A stretch of 64,000 bases of DNA from Strigamia acuminata (lineage: Eukaryota; Arthropoda; Chilopoda; Geophilomorpha; Linotaeniidae): NCBI GenBank assembly GCA_949358305.1, contig OX442322.1, forward strand, positions 6,448,001-6,512,000, written 5' to 3'. The position numbers were made by a program, and so were the translations under genes. Below, one piece after another: positions 50,836 to 62,537 of this stretch. The notes beneath the pieces were generated by a model. That model searched no databases, was not told the DNA's origin, and saw only the letters and a program-made list of their open reading frames with translations. Within the stretch, counting starts at the first letter, position 1. Every line of letters begins with the position of its first letter.

Positions 50836-51420
50836 TCGTTGTTGTTGATCAACATTGGGTTCCTCGAAAATTTGTTGCGACGACCATTCTGGTTCCTCAG
50901 TGTCTTTTTGTAAGATTGATGCTCATCAATGCGTACGTGGGTTGATTCGGTTACGCTGTTATCTTCTGGGTTCCATATGCGATAACCACGTGTGCCAGTG
51001 GCGTAGCCCACGAGAAAACTTTCCCAAGCACGGGGGTCGAGCTTTTTGCGTCCCGGTGCAGTAAAATGCACCCAACACTTGGATGCAATTTTTCTCAGAT
51101 GACGCAAGGAAAGAGTATGCTGTCGCCAAAGTATATATGGCACTTGATTGTTCAAACGGGAGTGTGGACTTCAATTTTTGATATACGCGAAGTTGACAGC
51201 GAGTTCAGCCCATAAACCGGCCAGAAGTTGTCTCCTGTTGAACAGCCCTGATGTGGTCAGCCATTGTCCTGTTTATTCTTTCAGCTGTGCCATTCATTTA
51301 AGGACTTGAAGGGTTAGTTTGCTGCCCCTGGATCCCTTTCTCCTTCAAGTATTGTTGAAATTCATTCGACATGAATTCGCCGCCCCTATCAAATCGAATG
51401 GCTTTGACGCGTGTGTTTGC
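50836..51420 (-). pseudogene. pol: Cop-H integrase remnants
   Basis: Pieces in different frames: IRFDRGGEFMSNEF near 51390 (second catalytic Asp), NGTAERINRTM near 51290 (catalytic Glu) and LRHLRKIASKCWVHF to ESFLVGYATGTRGYRIW near 51100-50960. The first part of integrase is deleted. Confidence 0.8.
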
Positions 51421-52110
51421 AACACAAGGATAAAGGATTGGTGGCAACTGAATTTGACGTCGGTGCCTCTGTCGCAGGTAATGGCGGCATTTGAATCCTA
51501 AAATCCGAGATATTCTGTTGCTTTGACTTCTGCTTCTTTGGCTTCGGAATGTTCATGAAGTCAACTTCCGTTGTGACGAATGTCTGTACGGGTAATTGTT
51601 GAATCATCGGCAAAGACGTAGTGGCAACAGTTGGATTAGTACACAACCCATCCAGGTAATACAATCCTCCTTTCTCCTTCGCTCGCAAAATTGCATTCGT
51701 AATATCTGTTTGTTAGACGTTTATTTCTCCATTGAAAATATGAATGTGGTGACGAGTTTTGTCGATTTTCGACACTGAAATTAAATTAGCCTCGAAATTG
51801 GGTGCATAAAGTACATTTGTCAGTGTCACATTGGAGTGAAAATTGTCCACACGTGTTTGTAGTTGAACACTTCCTCTGCCCGTCACTTGCAATTTTTCTT
51901 GTCCCAGCTCGATGTCAAATGGGACAATGTTCGAAAAGTCAGAAAACTACGATCGTACATGGGAAACATGATCCGTGGCACCACAATCGACTATCCATTC
52001 GTTGGACTGCATTAGATGGGCAACTAGGCGTTCAACAATCTACGGAGCATTCACGAAAAACACTGCGTTGCAAACCGGATGTGAACTTCCTCTCGGGCGA
52101 TTGTCCTCGG
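51421..52110 (-). pseudogene. pol: Cop-H protease region
   Basis: NEWIVDCGATDHVSH near 52000, DIELGQ and YAPNFEANLISVSKID follow, like Cop-A. At least two in-frame stops. The GLYYLDG region near 51670 leads to a deletion into integrase. Confidence 0.82.
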
Positions 52111-52225
52111 GTTTGGGAGCTGAGTTCTGGAGACTTAAAAATTGCCATCTCATGGCTGCTTGACGAGCCAGAGAACTAGGAGCAAAGATTTTAGACAGGA
52201 TATCCCAAGCTTCTTTCGGGATATT
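52111..52225 (-). pseudogene. gag: Cop-H Gag, middle part after the solo LTR
   Basis: IPKEAWDILSKIFAPSSLAR and RWQFLSLQ match Cop-A Gag; an internal deletion then joins this to the protease region, removing the zinc knuckle. Confidence 0.8.
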
Positions 52226-52690
52226 TGAAGAGTTGCAATGGCCTGTGCGCTGTCTAAATAAATCCAAACGTAATTTCGGCTTGGCGGATAAATCGGACAC
52301 GCGTCCGCTATTTTCTTTTATTACAAAAGTAATGTGTAACATAAAACTCGGTTCGAGGCTAATTGCCCTCGTTTTGAAACATAATAAAATGATAGAACAA
52401 ATCAAAGCTTTGACGCATTGATTCATTCTTTACAGAATGACAGAAGTAATTAATAGATCAAACAGAACAGAATAAACAATAACTGCTCTTTTGAGCAGGC
52501 GACTAAGGGAGAAGTGCCATTGTAAATAAACGATCGGTCGCAGCAACGTAACACGCATTATATAAAAACAAGATTGACCGATCTCATACACGGGTCAATA
52601 AACAATGGCACATCAAATGCACTAAGCCAGAAAGGTGCATTTAAGAACACACGCGCGTGAAAGGACAAACAGCAAAACGCCAACCCAACA
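52226..52690 (-). repeat. Solo LTR in Cop-H Gag (465 bp)
   Basis: On the plus strand TGAAGAGTTGC to AACCCAACA, with ATATT at 52221-52225 and 52691-52695. Removing it and one ATATT rejoins Gag. Confidence 0.85.
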
Positions 52691-52961
52691 ATATTGGCGT
52701 TGTCCAGTGTGGAGCGTTTTGCCTCGCTCACGTGACAATAAATGTGTCCCAACGCCTTGTCTTTTTTCATCATGTATTTTTCAGTCTCCTTAGGTGTTAA
52801 AGTCAATAAATAATCGGCCTCTTTCTCCTCGGTTACATGCCTCCAGAGGCCTTCAGATTTCAGAAGCATGCACACAGCACGACGCCATGATTCATAATTG
52901 TTTATGCCTAGCATCGGACATTTCCCAATCGTTGGTTCCACGTATCCGGATTTCTGCATCT
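52691..52961 (-). pseudogene. gag: Cop-H Gag N-terminal part
   Basis: MQKSGYVEPTIGKCPMLGIN then NYESWRRAVCMLLKSEGLW, clearly related to Cop-A Gag (NYESWRRSMRMYLKSEGLW). Open until the solo LTR. Confidence 0.88.
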
Positions 52962-53100
52962 TGACATGAAAAAGTGTAGACTTCGCACACCACGCAAATA
53001 CAAAAGCTTTGAGAGTGGTACTGGCGTCGTTGAAGCACTGCACAATCCGATGGCACAATCACAAACACTAATCGAAGCACTTTCGAGGCGAAAAACCACA

Positions 53101-53325
53101 AATTGGAAGCCGATGCTACAATTAGCTAAGAACCTTAAGTAAGTGTCCCCCTGACGTCCTTTGTGGTCACCTGGGACCGCGGGAATGTCAGGTGGCGCAG
53201 GGCTCAGCCTTACTCAAGAATACAAGTGCAACTTGGATGGAATGTCCGAAGGGTTGCACCGATCCTAATAGGGACCCAACCAAAATACCCACTTAAACAA
53301 CTAACAAAGGTTATTGCGACAGGAA
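53101..53325 (-). ncRNA. Conserved pseudoknotted leader RNA, copy e (Cop-H)
   Basis: Plus-strand pairs: 53226-53232 (GTGCAAC) with 53253-53259 (GTTGCAC); 53138-53143 (AGTAAG) with 53209-53214 (CTTACT); 53151-53155 (CTGAC) with 53087+100-53191 (GTCAG at 53187-53191); 53168-53171 (CACC) with 53191-53194 (GGTG). Same crossing order as copy a. Confidence 0.75.
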
Positions 53326-53342
53326 GGAGAAATTGGTGAATC

Positions 53343-53730
53343 TGTTGCGGTTGCAACCTCGTGCAATAAGAGAACCCGGCTCGGTTTTTCTCGAAAAAAC
53401 CGGACAAAAAGCGCAATTTGGATTCGAAAATCCAAATTTGTCTCATAAAATGAGGCTCTTCACTCTTGGATGGTGAAAAACATAAGTGTGCAACACCTTG
53501 TGTTGAAATATAGCGTTATACAAAGTAAAAGTTCGAGAAAACATAAGATGGTACTAGCAAATGCATGATACCACATGCATAAATACATAAAATGGGTATA
53601 AACATGAAATAATGTCAAATAAGATGAGAAAAGACGAATAACGGTAAATACATCGAGATACGAAATAAATAAGAGATCAAATGTGAATCTATATCACATC
53701 AACAACTACGGAGGTCCTTCTAGACTAACA
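53343..53730 (-). repeat. Cop-H 5' LTR
   Basis: On the minus strand TGTTAGTCTAGAAGG starts at 53730. The inner border (TGTTGCGG at 53343 on plus) is a guess from the CA rule; no tRNA-complementary primer site was recognised after it. Confidence 0.5.
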
Positions 53731-54831
53731 ACAGTTTATCCAACAGTAGCGGCTCCTGCCTAACGAGCTTTCCTGCGAAGCCCCCCAAACGTCCATGTGA
53801 ACTAATTCTAAAATTCCGCTTGTGGAAATTTCCTCTATCGGTGTAAAACTATTCCTCGTTTGCTTTGCTACGATGCAATGCTCGCACTTCCCCATATCTT
53901 TGTTGCCTAGCTTTACTCCATGAATGTCACTTGATCTTGACATTGACACAATCCCATTTGTGTTTAGATGGCCTAATCTGCCATGCCAAAATTTCATATC
54001 TAATGGCTTATCATTAAAAACACGCTGTCCAGCCATTCCTTGTTGTTGTCCATTATTCCCATTATTCACACTTTTAACCAACAACCCCTTCTTGCTCGCG
54101 TCCGCTTGCTTTACGCCACTATTTACAGCTCCGCTGTAATTGCGCGATACGCCATTGTTGTCATTATTAACAATCACCTCGGGTTTGGTTAATTCGCTCT
54201 TAACACTAGAATGGGTTAGTAATTGAACATTTTCACCATTACTCTGGTTCATTGTCACAAGTGCATCCTGTTGCGCAGGGATTGCACTTGCGCTCACATT
54301 TGGTAAAATCACTTTACAATTTGTCTTATTCATTCTGTCACTTTGCCGTGTCGCTCTCAAAATCGGTTGTGTGATCCTATTTCTGAAGGAGACCAACTTC
54401 CCCTCAGCTATCCGAGTTACGTACCCAGCCTCATCAATTCTGCCTAGACTCATTAAATTCCTCACAAAGTTGGGGGCATAATATACATTCATTAATGTAA
54501 CAAAACCTCCAGGAACTTTTTCACCTGAGTTTAGCCTTAAATCCCCCACTCCTACTATTTTAGAGAACCCTTCCCCTAAATGAACATTTATGTTTGTCAA
54601 AGGCCTATAATTGATGAGCCCTTCTTTGCTGAAAGTGAAGTGGTCCGTCGCCCCAGTATCAAAATACCAGGCGGAATCCGAAGCTCCACTCGTCAAATAT
54701 GAGCGTAGTGGCAAATTGTTTTGCTGTTGGGATTTGTTCATTGACACGTAGAATAGTTTGGGGCTCTTTCCATCGCTGCATCTTAATGTCCGATCACCAA
54801 TAACTATTGATGTGTAATGTGCAGCCGGCTG
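53731..54831 (-). pseudogene. pol: Cop-I protease and integrase start
   Basis: Protease WYFDTGATDHF, YYAPNFVRNLMSLGRIDEAG, then the pre-integrase FWHGRLGHLNTNG with KCEHC and the first catalytic Asp in VHMDVWGAS. Cut at about 53731 by the Cop-H LTR. The frame is open back to a TAG at 54834-54832 that separates it from the Gag fragment. Confidence 0.88.
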
Positions 54832-55218
54832 CTACGCACAGGACGCACCCAAACTGCGGTCCAAATCTTTTTCATCACTCGAACTGTCCATTTCTGATGA
54901 TGATATGTCCATCGGCTCTTGGACCCGCGGTGGGTGCAGCCTATCCCACTCTCTTAACAGTTCAATCCGAATCCTTTCGGGGACAAAGTCTTCAACCGGC
55001 CACGCTTCGATCCTTTCTTTACATTCCTCGAACTCCGGTCCGAGGAAGTCCACATACTGGAAAGCCACATTGATGTCGTGCAATTCCAGCCCCTCTGCAT
55101 TAACTTCAATTGCTTTCTGATCCACGCAATCTAGAAATGAGTACATCGACTCATTGTCGTTGCGCTTTAAGTCCAAAAACTTTAGCCTCAGTCTGGCCTG
55201 GTCAAATCTATCCGCCAT
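54832..55218 (-). pseudogene. gag: Cop-I Gag fragment ending at TAG
   Basis: Same MADRFDQARL start as Cop-E, followed after FVPERIRIE by LLREWDRLHPPRVQEPMDIS and an acidic tail. It ends at TAG followed by CAG CCG, and the frame is then open through the protease. No zinc knuckle is seen. Confidence 0.8.
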
Positions 55219-55356
55219 TTTTGCAATGGGGTTGCTCTAATTCGTAGCACAATTTACACACTTTCACTAAATGAACACTTTGGCAAATCACACCAAAACA
55301 ACATTTTTCCCAAACCAAAAGTGAAGGAGAAAGAATCACAATCCACCCTGGACAAA

Positions 55357-55557
55357 TCTCAATAAGTGAGACGCAAAACTCCACACAGTATTTCCCAAGT
55401 ACCGACCGGTGCACCTGGGCCCGCGGGACACTTCGTGGCCAGAAATAGCCTGTGTGAAAATAGGACCTTGCTACTCGACTGAGTAAAGGGCAAGGAACAA
55501 ACAAAGGGACCCCAAAACAAAAACTTATAATTAACAAAGTAATTTCGACCCAAATCA
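55357..55557 (-). ncRNA. Conserved leader RNA, copy d2 (Cop-I)
   Basis: Same as 39765-39965 with at least one substitution (55401, T to A on plus). Confidence 0.75.
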
Positions 55558-55749
55558 ATCAACAAATAAACACTAGACCGCTGTGAAGTTGACTTCAGTG
55601 TTGTCTTCAGCGCTGAAATCCGTTGCAATTCACTTGTGCACCTGGCACAAGACTTAACCGGTCCCTGCGATGCGCAGATACACTGTACGTGCAAATCTGC
55701 GATGCGTTTGCGCTCATCGCACGAAACGAGTCCAAAATCGGAAAATATC

Positions 55750-56200
55750 TGTGATGATTACAAATCCGTATTTATCAATGTTCACAATAGATGGCACTGT
55801 TTACCAAACGCGCGTAATTCAAACTCGATAAAACTAAAAAGTGTGATAAATAATTATTTAGACACGGTGAATAAAATATAACTATTTTATTCGACATAAA
55901 CTAAGTATTAATTACTTGATGATGTTGATTCTGTTGAATCAATATCCACGCTACTTACCTGTCGAAGGGAACCAACTGGACCCTTCCGGACCCCAACTGG
56001 GCCCATCTGGACATAGTCATATATTAGGTCCGGACTAGTGACCCACGAATCCGCCGATTCGTATGCTGATTGGCTGTCGCCAATCTAGTAGTTCTACAGA
56101 ACTATATAAGCATCAGTTTTTCACTCTCTCACCCCCCTGGCTTGATAACTGTAAATGTCTGTAATTGAATTGTTGTTATCGTTTGATTTCACTTTCTTAT
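55750..56200 (+). repeat. QL LTR fragment (first 451 bp)
   Basis: Matches 60779-61229 including the CCAAT pair and TATA box, then stops at 56200 and joins Polinton sequence matching 35580 onwards. The joint shares only AT or ATG between the two partners. Confidence 0.9.
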
Positions 56201-57046
56201 GCATCCATTAAAAGACAGTTCTTACGCCAAAGCTTGTCCTCTAGTCATCGTGGAACTCCTCAAAGTTTAGTTGATCACGATGAAGAGAACAATACATCAC
56301 TTCGAAGTGTGGAAGAAGAAGAAGCAAATCTTGGTGACGATGCTGATGCTGTTTCTGATAAATATCGCACGGAAGTACGTAGAAGTCTCGAATGGAAAAA
56401 GAAAGAAACAGATCCGGAAGACACGTATCTGCAATCTTTTATAAGTTATTATTCTGCAAATGCGGGTAATATAGACCGTGTGTTTGGAATCAGATTTGAT
56501 ACTAAAGACTTAAAATTTAAAATAGGAGTCGAAGAAGTTACATTAATCCCGGAACATATTTCTATAAGAAATAAAATATATAGATTCGATAAAGAATTAA
56601 AGGATTTCCTCTTGAACAAAGTTCCAGCATTGGATCCATATCAGAATCAGAAGGCATTAAATAATTATGCCGACATTCTAATCAAAACTAAAGCATTATT
56701 TAGTCGTCATGATCCAGCAACTAATAGGCCAAAATCTTCTAAAGGAGAGAAGTATCTGAAAGTGATTAAACCAATTTGGCAACACTACAAAAAACATCAA
56801 GCACAATATCTACAATCGGGCCAAGGCATTACGAAAACGTTTCGTCCGCACAACACCGTAGACTACAAGTATTACAATAACCCGGACGAATTAATAGACA
56901 GGCTAAGATTGTTGCACGCATCACGGGATGCCGGAAATCAGTCTCACGACAACGAAATTGTAGAAATACTTATGGAACTGAAAGAGGAAAGAATCCTCGA
57001 TAAAACCAAGTTTGAAAACATGCGTAAGAAAATTCTCACAAATTAA
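56201..57046 (+). pseudogene. Pol-2 core protein, copy without N-terminus
   Basis: Copy of 35580-36425, identical in translation from the SIKRQFLRQ region to the stop. The first part is missing; the ATG at 56165 is formed by LTR sequence before the joint. Confidence 0.85.
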
Positions 57047-57056
57047 AAAAAAAAAC

Positions 57057-57788
57057 ATGTCTATTGTATTGAGTAGCACAAAGACCGATTTTCTCACCAC
57101 ATTCTAGTCGCCTTTATTACTGGGCGAGGATGAATTTGAATTGTGATTAGTGAGTCTGGAGACTTTTAATTCAATGCCAAATATCACTGAGGAAAACAAC
57201 GTATTCGTGTATTCGATCGATAAAACAAAAACATCGCTAATCATTACTTTCCCTCCCGGTAGTTACGAACTCGTCGACATTATCGCTCGATTACATACCG
57301 AGATGAAAGCGAGAGGACATTGGGACCAAAACAGTGACCTGCCATTCATCGACATAAAAGAGAATATTAACACTTTATCCACAACGTTGACGATAAGTCA
57401 AATGAAATATGCCGTAGATTTCAGGCATGAGAATAACATGGCTCATTTATTCGGATTTGAAAAGCGCGAATATACGGCTGGAACCAGCGAGTCGGTCAAT
57501 CCCGTTAACATTTTCCACATAAACACCATACTGGTGCACTGCGATTTAATTACCGATTCGTACTTGAACGGCGAAGCATCTCCGATTATTTACGCATTTT
57601 TTCCAAACGTTCCAGTCGGTTTCAAAATAGTCGAAATGCCGAATAACATACTGTACTTGCCGGTAAAAAATCAATCCAAAATTCACGAAGTCAGGATATG
57701 GTTGACCGATCAAGATAGTAAACCTATCGATCTCAGAGGGGAAGTTTTTACCGCGCGGTTCCATTTGAGAAGAAAAACGTCAGTTTAA
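57057..57788 (+). pseudogene. Pol-2 penton-like protein, copy
   Basis: Copy of 36436-37167 with the same two nonsense codons. Confidence 0.82.
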
Positions 57789-58041
57789 AAAAATAAGATG
57801 CCGATTATATTTAAGAAAAAAAATATTACGACGCATTATGTCGTAATGTCGTAATGTCGTATTATAAATGAATTACTTGTAAATGAATTGAATTACTTGT
57901 AAGTGAATTGAATTACACATTTAACATTTTCTATTAAATATTTACAAATAAATGAATTACTTGTTAAATGAATTGAATTACACATTTAACATTTTCTATT
58001 AAATATTTACAAATAAATGAATTACTTGTAAATTGTATATT

Positions 58042-58084
<43 letters not shown>

Positions 58085-58096
58085 CGTAATTAAAAA

Positions 58097-58456
58097 ATGG
58101 CAACTATGCAAGTCGCCGAAAATTATTTAGACGTCGAACAACCGTTCGTCATCGATGAATCCGTAAATGCGTACAGATACCACGAGTACTGTATCACCCG
58201 ATTATTGGGACGAATTTGAATAACGTGAACTCAGAAATTCGACTAATCATACAGAACGAAGATATCTGGACACATCCCCATAAAAGTTACGTATGCATAA
58301 CGGGACAGTTGACAAAAGATGATGGGACTGAATATGCGTCGGAAAGAAAAGACACCGATGATGCGGCAACGCTAGTGAATAATTTCATGCCTTTTCTCTT
58401 CAGCAACCTGAAATATCACATTGGTGATAAACTAATTGACGAGATTAATTATTTTG
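58097..58456 (+). pseudogene. Pol-2 major capsid fragment, copy
   Basis: Copy of 37476-37835 with the same frameshift and the same join to Cop-D sequence. Confidence 0.82.
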
Positions 58457-59523
58457 TCAAAATCAGAATTTAAATCAGCTGTGTCAACCACATGCTTTTC
58501 TACAAAGGGTGCGGTTGCACTCACATTTGAAACCATGGTGCAACAATTAACCGTGAACTCATTATTCTCATTCTTTTGTGCCACCAGAAATGGTTTGCTG
58601 ATTTTATTTTTGTAGATAACCAGTCTTCCATGTGCAATACTAGTGGTTAGGCCTATTTGATCTAATTGTCCCAAAGAAATCAAATTTCTCCCACTTTTGG
58701 GCACAAACCAAACATCCTTTAATAATAAATTTGCCTTCTTATTCCCATTTAAAGAGAAAAGTCGGATATCACCAATCCCCATGATTTCTAAATCATTTAC
58801 AAATTTATTTAATGGCCTGAAATTGCAAAACCACTTTTCACATGATGCCACATGGTTGGAGACCTGGCTATTACAATGCCACATAATATTTTCAAAAATA
58901 TTATCTTCCTTGGCTGTTGAATTTCTAAATTTCTCCTTGTCCTTATTGCTAAATGACTGCACATCCTTTTCACACGTGTGCACGTTGAAACACTTCCTTT
59001 TGCTGCAAAACCTTTCACAAGTCTGTGTAAAATGCCGCATCCCAGATGAGGAGAGATTTCCTTGTCTCCTAACCGAAGGACAATCCCTGACGAGATGACC
59101 CACTCCGCCACAATTAAAACAACAGGTGACACACGTCTGTGTCGAAGATTCCAGTTTGTTCCCACAATAAAGTCCGTTTTTGGCATTTAATGCCCTGCAA
59201 TAACTCAAATTGCCATGTCCATTCTTAGAATGTTGCGGAATCCTTTGGCGTTGCCAATCCCTTGCGCCATAAATGTCCTTGTTGACATTGCACCCATTGG
59301 CTTCACCGCCAAACACGTGGATCTTATCCACATTGCGATTCCAAATTACACGATTTCTTCGTACATTTGTATCATTATCATGATACGATGGGTCAGGGAG
59401 CTGTCCTTTGACCCGTTGTCGCTCCTGGCGCACATATGCAACATGCCAATTGTCCAAATCGGCTTTAAAACCCGGCAATCGTCCTCGGGTTTGGAACAAT
59501 CTTCTGCTGTCTTTTAAAGACAT
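58457..59523 (-). CDS. Cop-D Gag/protease-like frame, second copy
   Basis: Copy of 37836-38902 with the same residues, including the Asn in place of the protease Asp. Confidence 0.6.
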
Positions 59524-59680
59524 TGTTGCAGCACTTAACACAAATTTTTCCACACAAAAATTCACTATTCGTTGCAAAATGTGGCTCTTTCCACAAAAAT
59601 GCCGTAGTACAAATCGGTAGACACTTTGTCACTTTGAAAAAACTCTTTTCCCACAAAATATAAAGCGAAAAATGCGCTAC

Positions 59681-59896
59681 TTCCCGGGGGAATCTCTTTA
59701 AGAGAGATTGAGACCCGAATCTGGTCGTCCTGATAGCTTCCGACCGCCAACCTGGTGGCGCGGGACGGCTACCTTGTACCACGGACAAGCCCAGACCGGA
59801 ATAGGACTGTACGGGGGCGACTGCCCGAAGGGTACAGAACAAACTAAATTGCCCAGAACAAAAACTTAAAACTATACAGAGTTTCACGACAACCCA
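59681..59896 (-). ncRNA. Conserved leader RNA, copy c2
   Basis: Duplicate of 39060-39275. Confidence 0.75.
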
Positions 59897-59994
59897 AGTA
59901 AATAAAACAATAATACGTTGGCACGTTGTCCACTTTGCGGGACTTTTGCGTCGCAAAATCCCACGTCGGCGTTGTTGAACCTGTCGCAATTCAC

Positions 59995-60247
59995 TCCGAA
60001 TCCTTTCGGGGACAAAGTCTTCAACCGGCCACGCTTCGATCCTTTCTTTACATTCCTCGAACTCCGGTCCGAGGAAGTCCACATACTGGAAAGCCACATT
60101 GATGTCGTGCAATTCCAGCCCCTCTGCATTAACTTCAATTGCTTTCTGATCCACGCAATCTAGAAATGAGTACATCGACTCATTGTCGTTGCGCTTTAAG
60201 TCCAAAAACTTTAGCCTCAGTCTGGCCTGGTCAAATCTATCCGCCAT
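59995..60247 (-). pseudogene. gag: Gag fragment, copy of the Cop-E one
   Basis: Copy of 39374-39626; also matches 54966-55218 of Cop-I. Confidence 0.85.
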
Positions 60248-60385
60248 TTTTGCAATGGGGTTGCTCTAATTCGTAGCACAATTTACACACTTTCACTAAA
60301 TGAACACTTTGGCAAATCACACCAAAACAACATTTTTCCCAAACCAAAAGTGAAGGAGAAAGAATCACAATCCACCCTGGACAAA

Positions 60386-60586
60386 TCTCAATAAGTGAGA
60401 CGCAAAACTCCACACAGTATTTCCCAAGTTCCGACCGGTGCACCTGGGCCCGCGGGACACTTCGTGGCCAGAAATAGCCTGTGTGAAAATAGGACCTTGC
60501 TACTCGACTGAGTAAAGGGCAAGGAACAAACAAAGGGACCCCAAAACAAAAACTTATAATTAACAAAGTAATTTCGACCCAAATCA
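60386..60586 (-). ncRNA. Conserved leader RNA, copy d3
   Basis: Duplicate of 39765-39965. Confidence 0.75.
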
Positions 60587-60778
60587 ATCAACAAATAAAC
60601 ACTAGACCGCTGTGAAGTTGACTTCAGTGTTGTCTTCAGCGCTGAAATCCGTTGCAATTCACTTGTGCACCTGGCACAAGACTTAACCGGTCCCTGCGAT
60701 GCGCAGATACACTGTACGTGCAAATCTGCGATGCGTTTGCGCTCATCGCACGAAACGAGTCCAAAATCGGAAAATATC

Positions 60779-62517
60779 TGTGATGATTACAAATCCGTAT
60801 TTATCAATGTTCACAATAGATGGCACTGTTTACCAAACGCGCGTAATTCAAACTCGATAAAACTAAAAAGTGTGATAAATAATTATTTAGACACGGTGAA
60901 TAAAATATAACTATTTTATTCGACATAAACTAAGTATTAATTACTTGATGATGTTGATTCTGTTGAATCAATATCCACGCTACTTACCTGTCGAAGGGAA
61001 CCAACTGGACCCTTCCGGACCCCAACTGGGCCCATCTGGACATAGTCATATATTAGGTCCGGACTAGTGACCCACGAATCCGCCGATTCGTATGCTGATT
61101 GGCTGTCGCCAATCTAGTAGTTCTACAGAACTATATAAGCATCAGTTTTTCACTCTCTCACCCCCCTGGCTTGATAACTGTAAATGTCTGTAATTGAATT
61201 GTTGTTATCGTTTGATTTCACTTTCTTATCGACACATCAGGCCACCTCAGCTCTCCACAATCGGTATTCATTACTATTGTTATTGTTGTTGTAGGGCCTT
61301 TTCGGGAAGGCTAACTCCGGTAATAGACATGCATCCGCATGAAATGGCCCCGTAACGTTAGCTTGCTGTTCTACGGGACAGTTAGAGTTCGTACGGTGGC
61401 TTAATATAACGGTCGTATACAGTACAACCTTGCTAAATGAAAGTAGGTCCCTCAGCTAACTGGCCTCAGTCCGCTGCAGGATGGCTGTTGTAAACAGCCC
61501 TCGCAGGTTCCCGTCTTTCTACGATTGGTCCTTCCGCTCGTTAAAAGTCGGTAAAGGCCTAATGTACAGGTAACACGCCGGGTTGGTAGCCCGTGAGTAA
61601 TATCTTCAGATGTTGCGAGAAACAACTACCTGGATAATGGTAATCCAACGGCAGTGGCCGATTAATATTTTACCCGGTGCTCGATCAGTGGATCCCGCCA
61701 TCGTAAGGCATGCTGGCGGATGGAGGAGTCAAATCCTCCCGCGATGGTTCTCTCGACCAACGTGACGGTCCCCGCCCCATTGTACCCTCCGGGTTAGTAA
61801 CCCGTGAACGATATATAAAATATATCGTGTTAAACAAATTACTCGGGCATTGGTAATCCTGTATTGGCAATATCTTTTAAACCCGGTAAGTCCATAGTAA
61901 TGTTTACCTGGTGGTTGGTACCACCGATAGCGAGTTAAAGCACACAATTAAATACTCGGCGCCTGATCACGAGATCTTGTCGTCGTAAGGCATGCTGGCG
62001 GATGGAGTCTCAACAACTCCCGCAACGTTCTCTCAATTGTCGTGACGGTCCCCGCCCAATTAATATTTATACAACAATTCATTTGTTGTATTCCACTAAT
62101 TACTTTACTTTTATTCATTTGGAACATGGAATATTCTGCTGAATATTCCTACTTATGCGAAGGACTCTTCGCATTATTAGATACTCGAGCTGCGGACCAA
62201 ATACGTCTCCGTAGTGATATTTGTGACGATGCCGCAAGTCAGCCGTATCCCTCTGGCTTCGCTCCGATCCTCAACCAGTTGATGCCGCCCGTTTACACGC
62301 GTCAAGAACCCATCTTTGTTATCATTAATATTTAGTAATAAATATGTTATGTCACACTAAAACTGTAAGTTATTTCTATTCGATCACGTGCCATGTTTGT
62401 AAAGACTTCCGTAGCTTATCTCGGTTAAGTTGTTGCTAAACTTAGCAACGTCTTGTATAAACCGAATTATCTATCTCAAAAGGACTAATAAATTAGCCCA
62501 AAAGTAGAATCGTCACA
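60779..62517 (+). repeat. QL element 5' LTR (1739 bp)
   Basis: TGTGATGATTAC to GAATCGTCACA, same family as the solo LTR at 29570 with scattered differences. Promoter near 61097-61138, AATAAA near 62337-62342. Keeps the hairpin array and both stem modules. Inserted in a Copia leader. Confidence 0.92.
62126..62335 (+). CDS. Small ORF of 69 residues inside the QL LTR
   Basis: Starts MEYSAEYSYLCEGLFALLDT and ends just before the poly(A) signal. In the solo LTR the start matches but a small indel near 30975 shifts the frame; the second half is still open there. No family recognised. Could be a leader peptide or chance. Confidence 0.3.
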   Translation: MEYSAEYSYLCEGLFALLDTRAADQIRLRSDICDDAASQPYPSGFAPILNQLMPPVYTRQEPIFVIINI

Positions 62518-62519
62518 AG

Positions 62520-62537
62520 TGGAGGTTCTACCGAGAT
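62520..62537 (+). promoter_or_regulatory. QL primer binding site, tRNA-Gln
   Basis: TGGAGGTTCTACCGAGAT, two bases after the LTR, is complementary to the tRNA-Gln 3' end with one mismatch. Confidence 0.8.

Larger units (their letters stand above)
49425..53730 (-). mobile_element. Cop-H: heavily deleted Copia element
   Basis: Minus-strand relative of Cop-A (same DCGATDHVSH protease and leader class). It keeps the LTR, leader RNA, Gag (split by a solo LTR), protease, parts of integrase and the RT up to YVDD near 49437, where it ends. Several internal deletions, stops and shifts. Confidence 0.88.
53731..55749 (-). mobile_element. Cop-I: 5' part of a Copia element
   Basis: Leader, Gag fragment, protease and integrase start on the minus strand. 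The right end is cut by a QL LTR fragment at 55750, the left by Cop-H. Confidence 0.85.
56201..60740. repeat. Segmental copy of 35580 to about 40120
   Basis: All ORFs match in position with an offset of 20621: core protein, penton, capsid fragment, Cop-D, Cop-E Gag fragment and leader. Match is essentially perfect to about 40081, then falls off over about 55 bases. Confidence 0.93.

Noticed and set aside
60237-60587. Minus-strand ORF starting MIWVEITLL, present three times
   Set aside because: It covers the folded leader RNA; the open frame is a by-product of RNA conservation and recent duplication.
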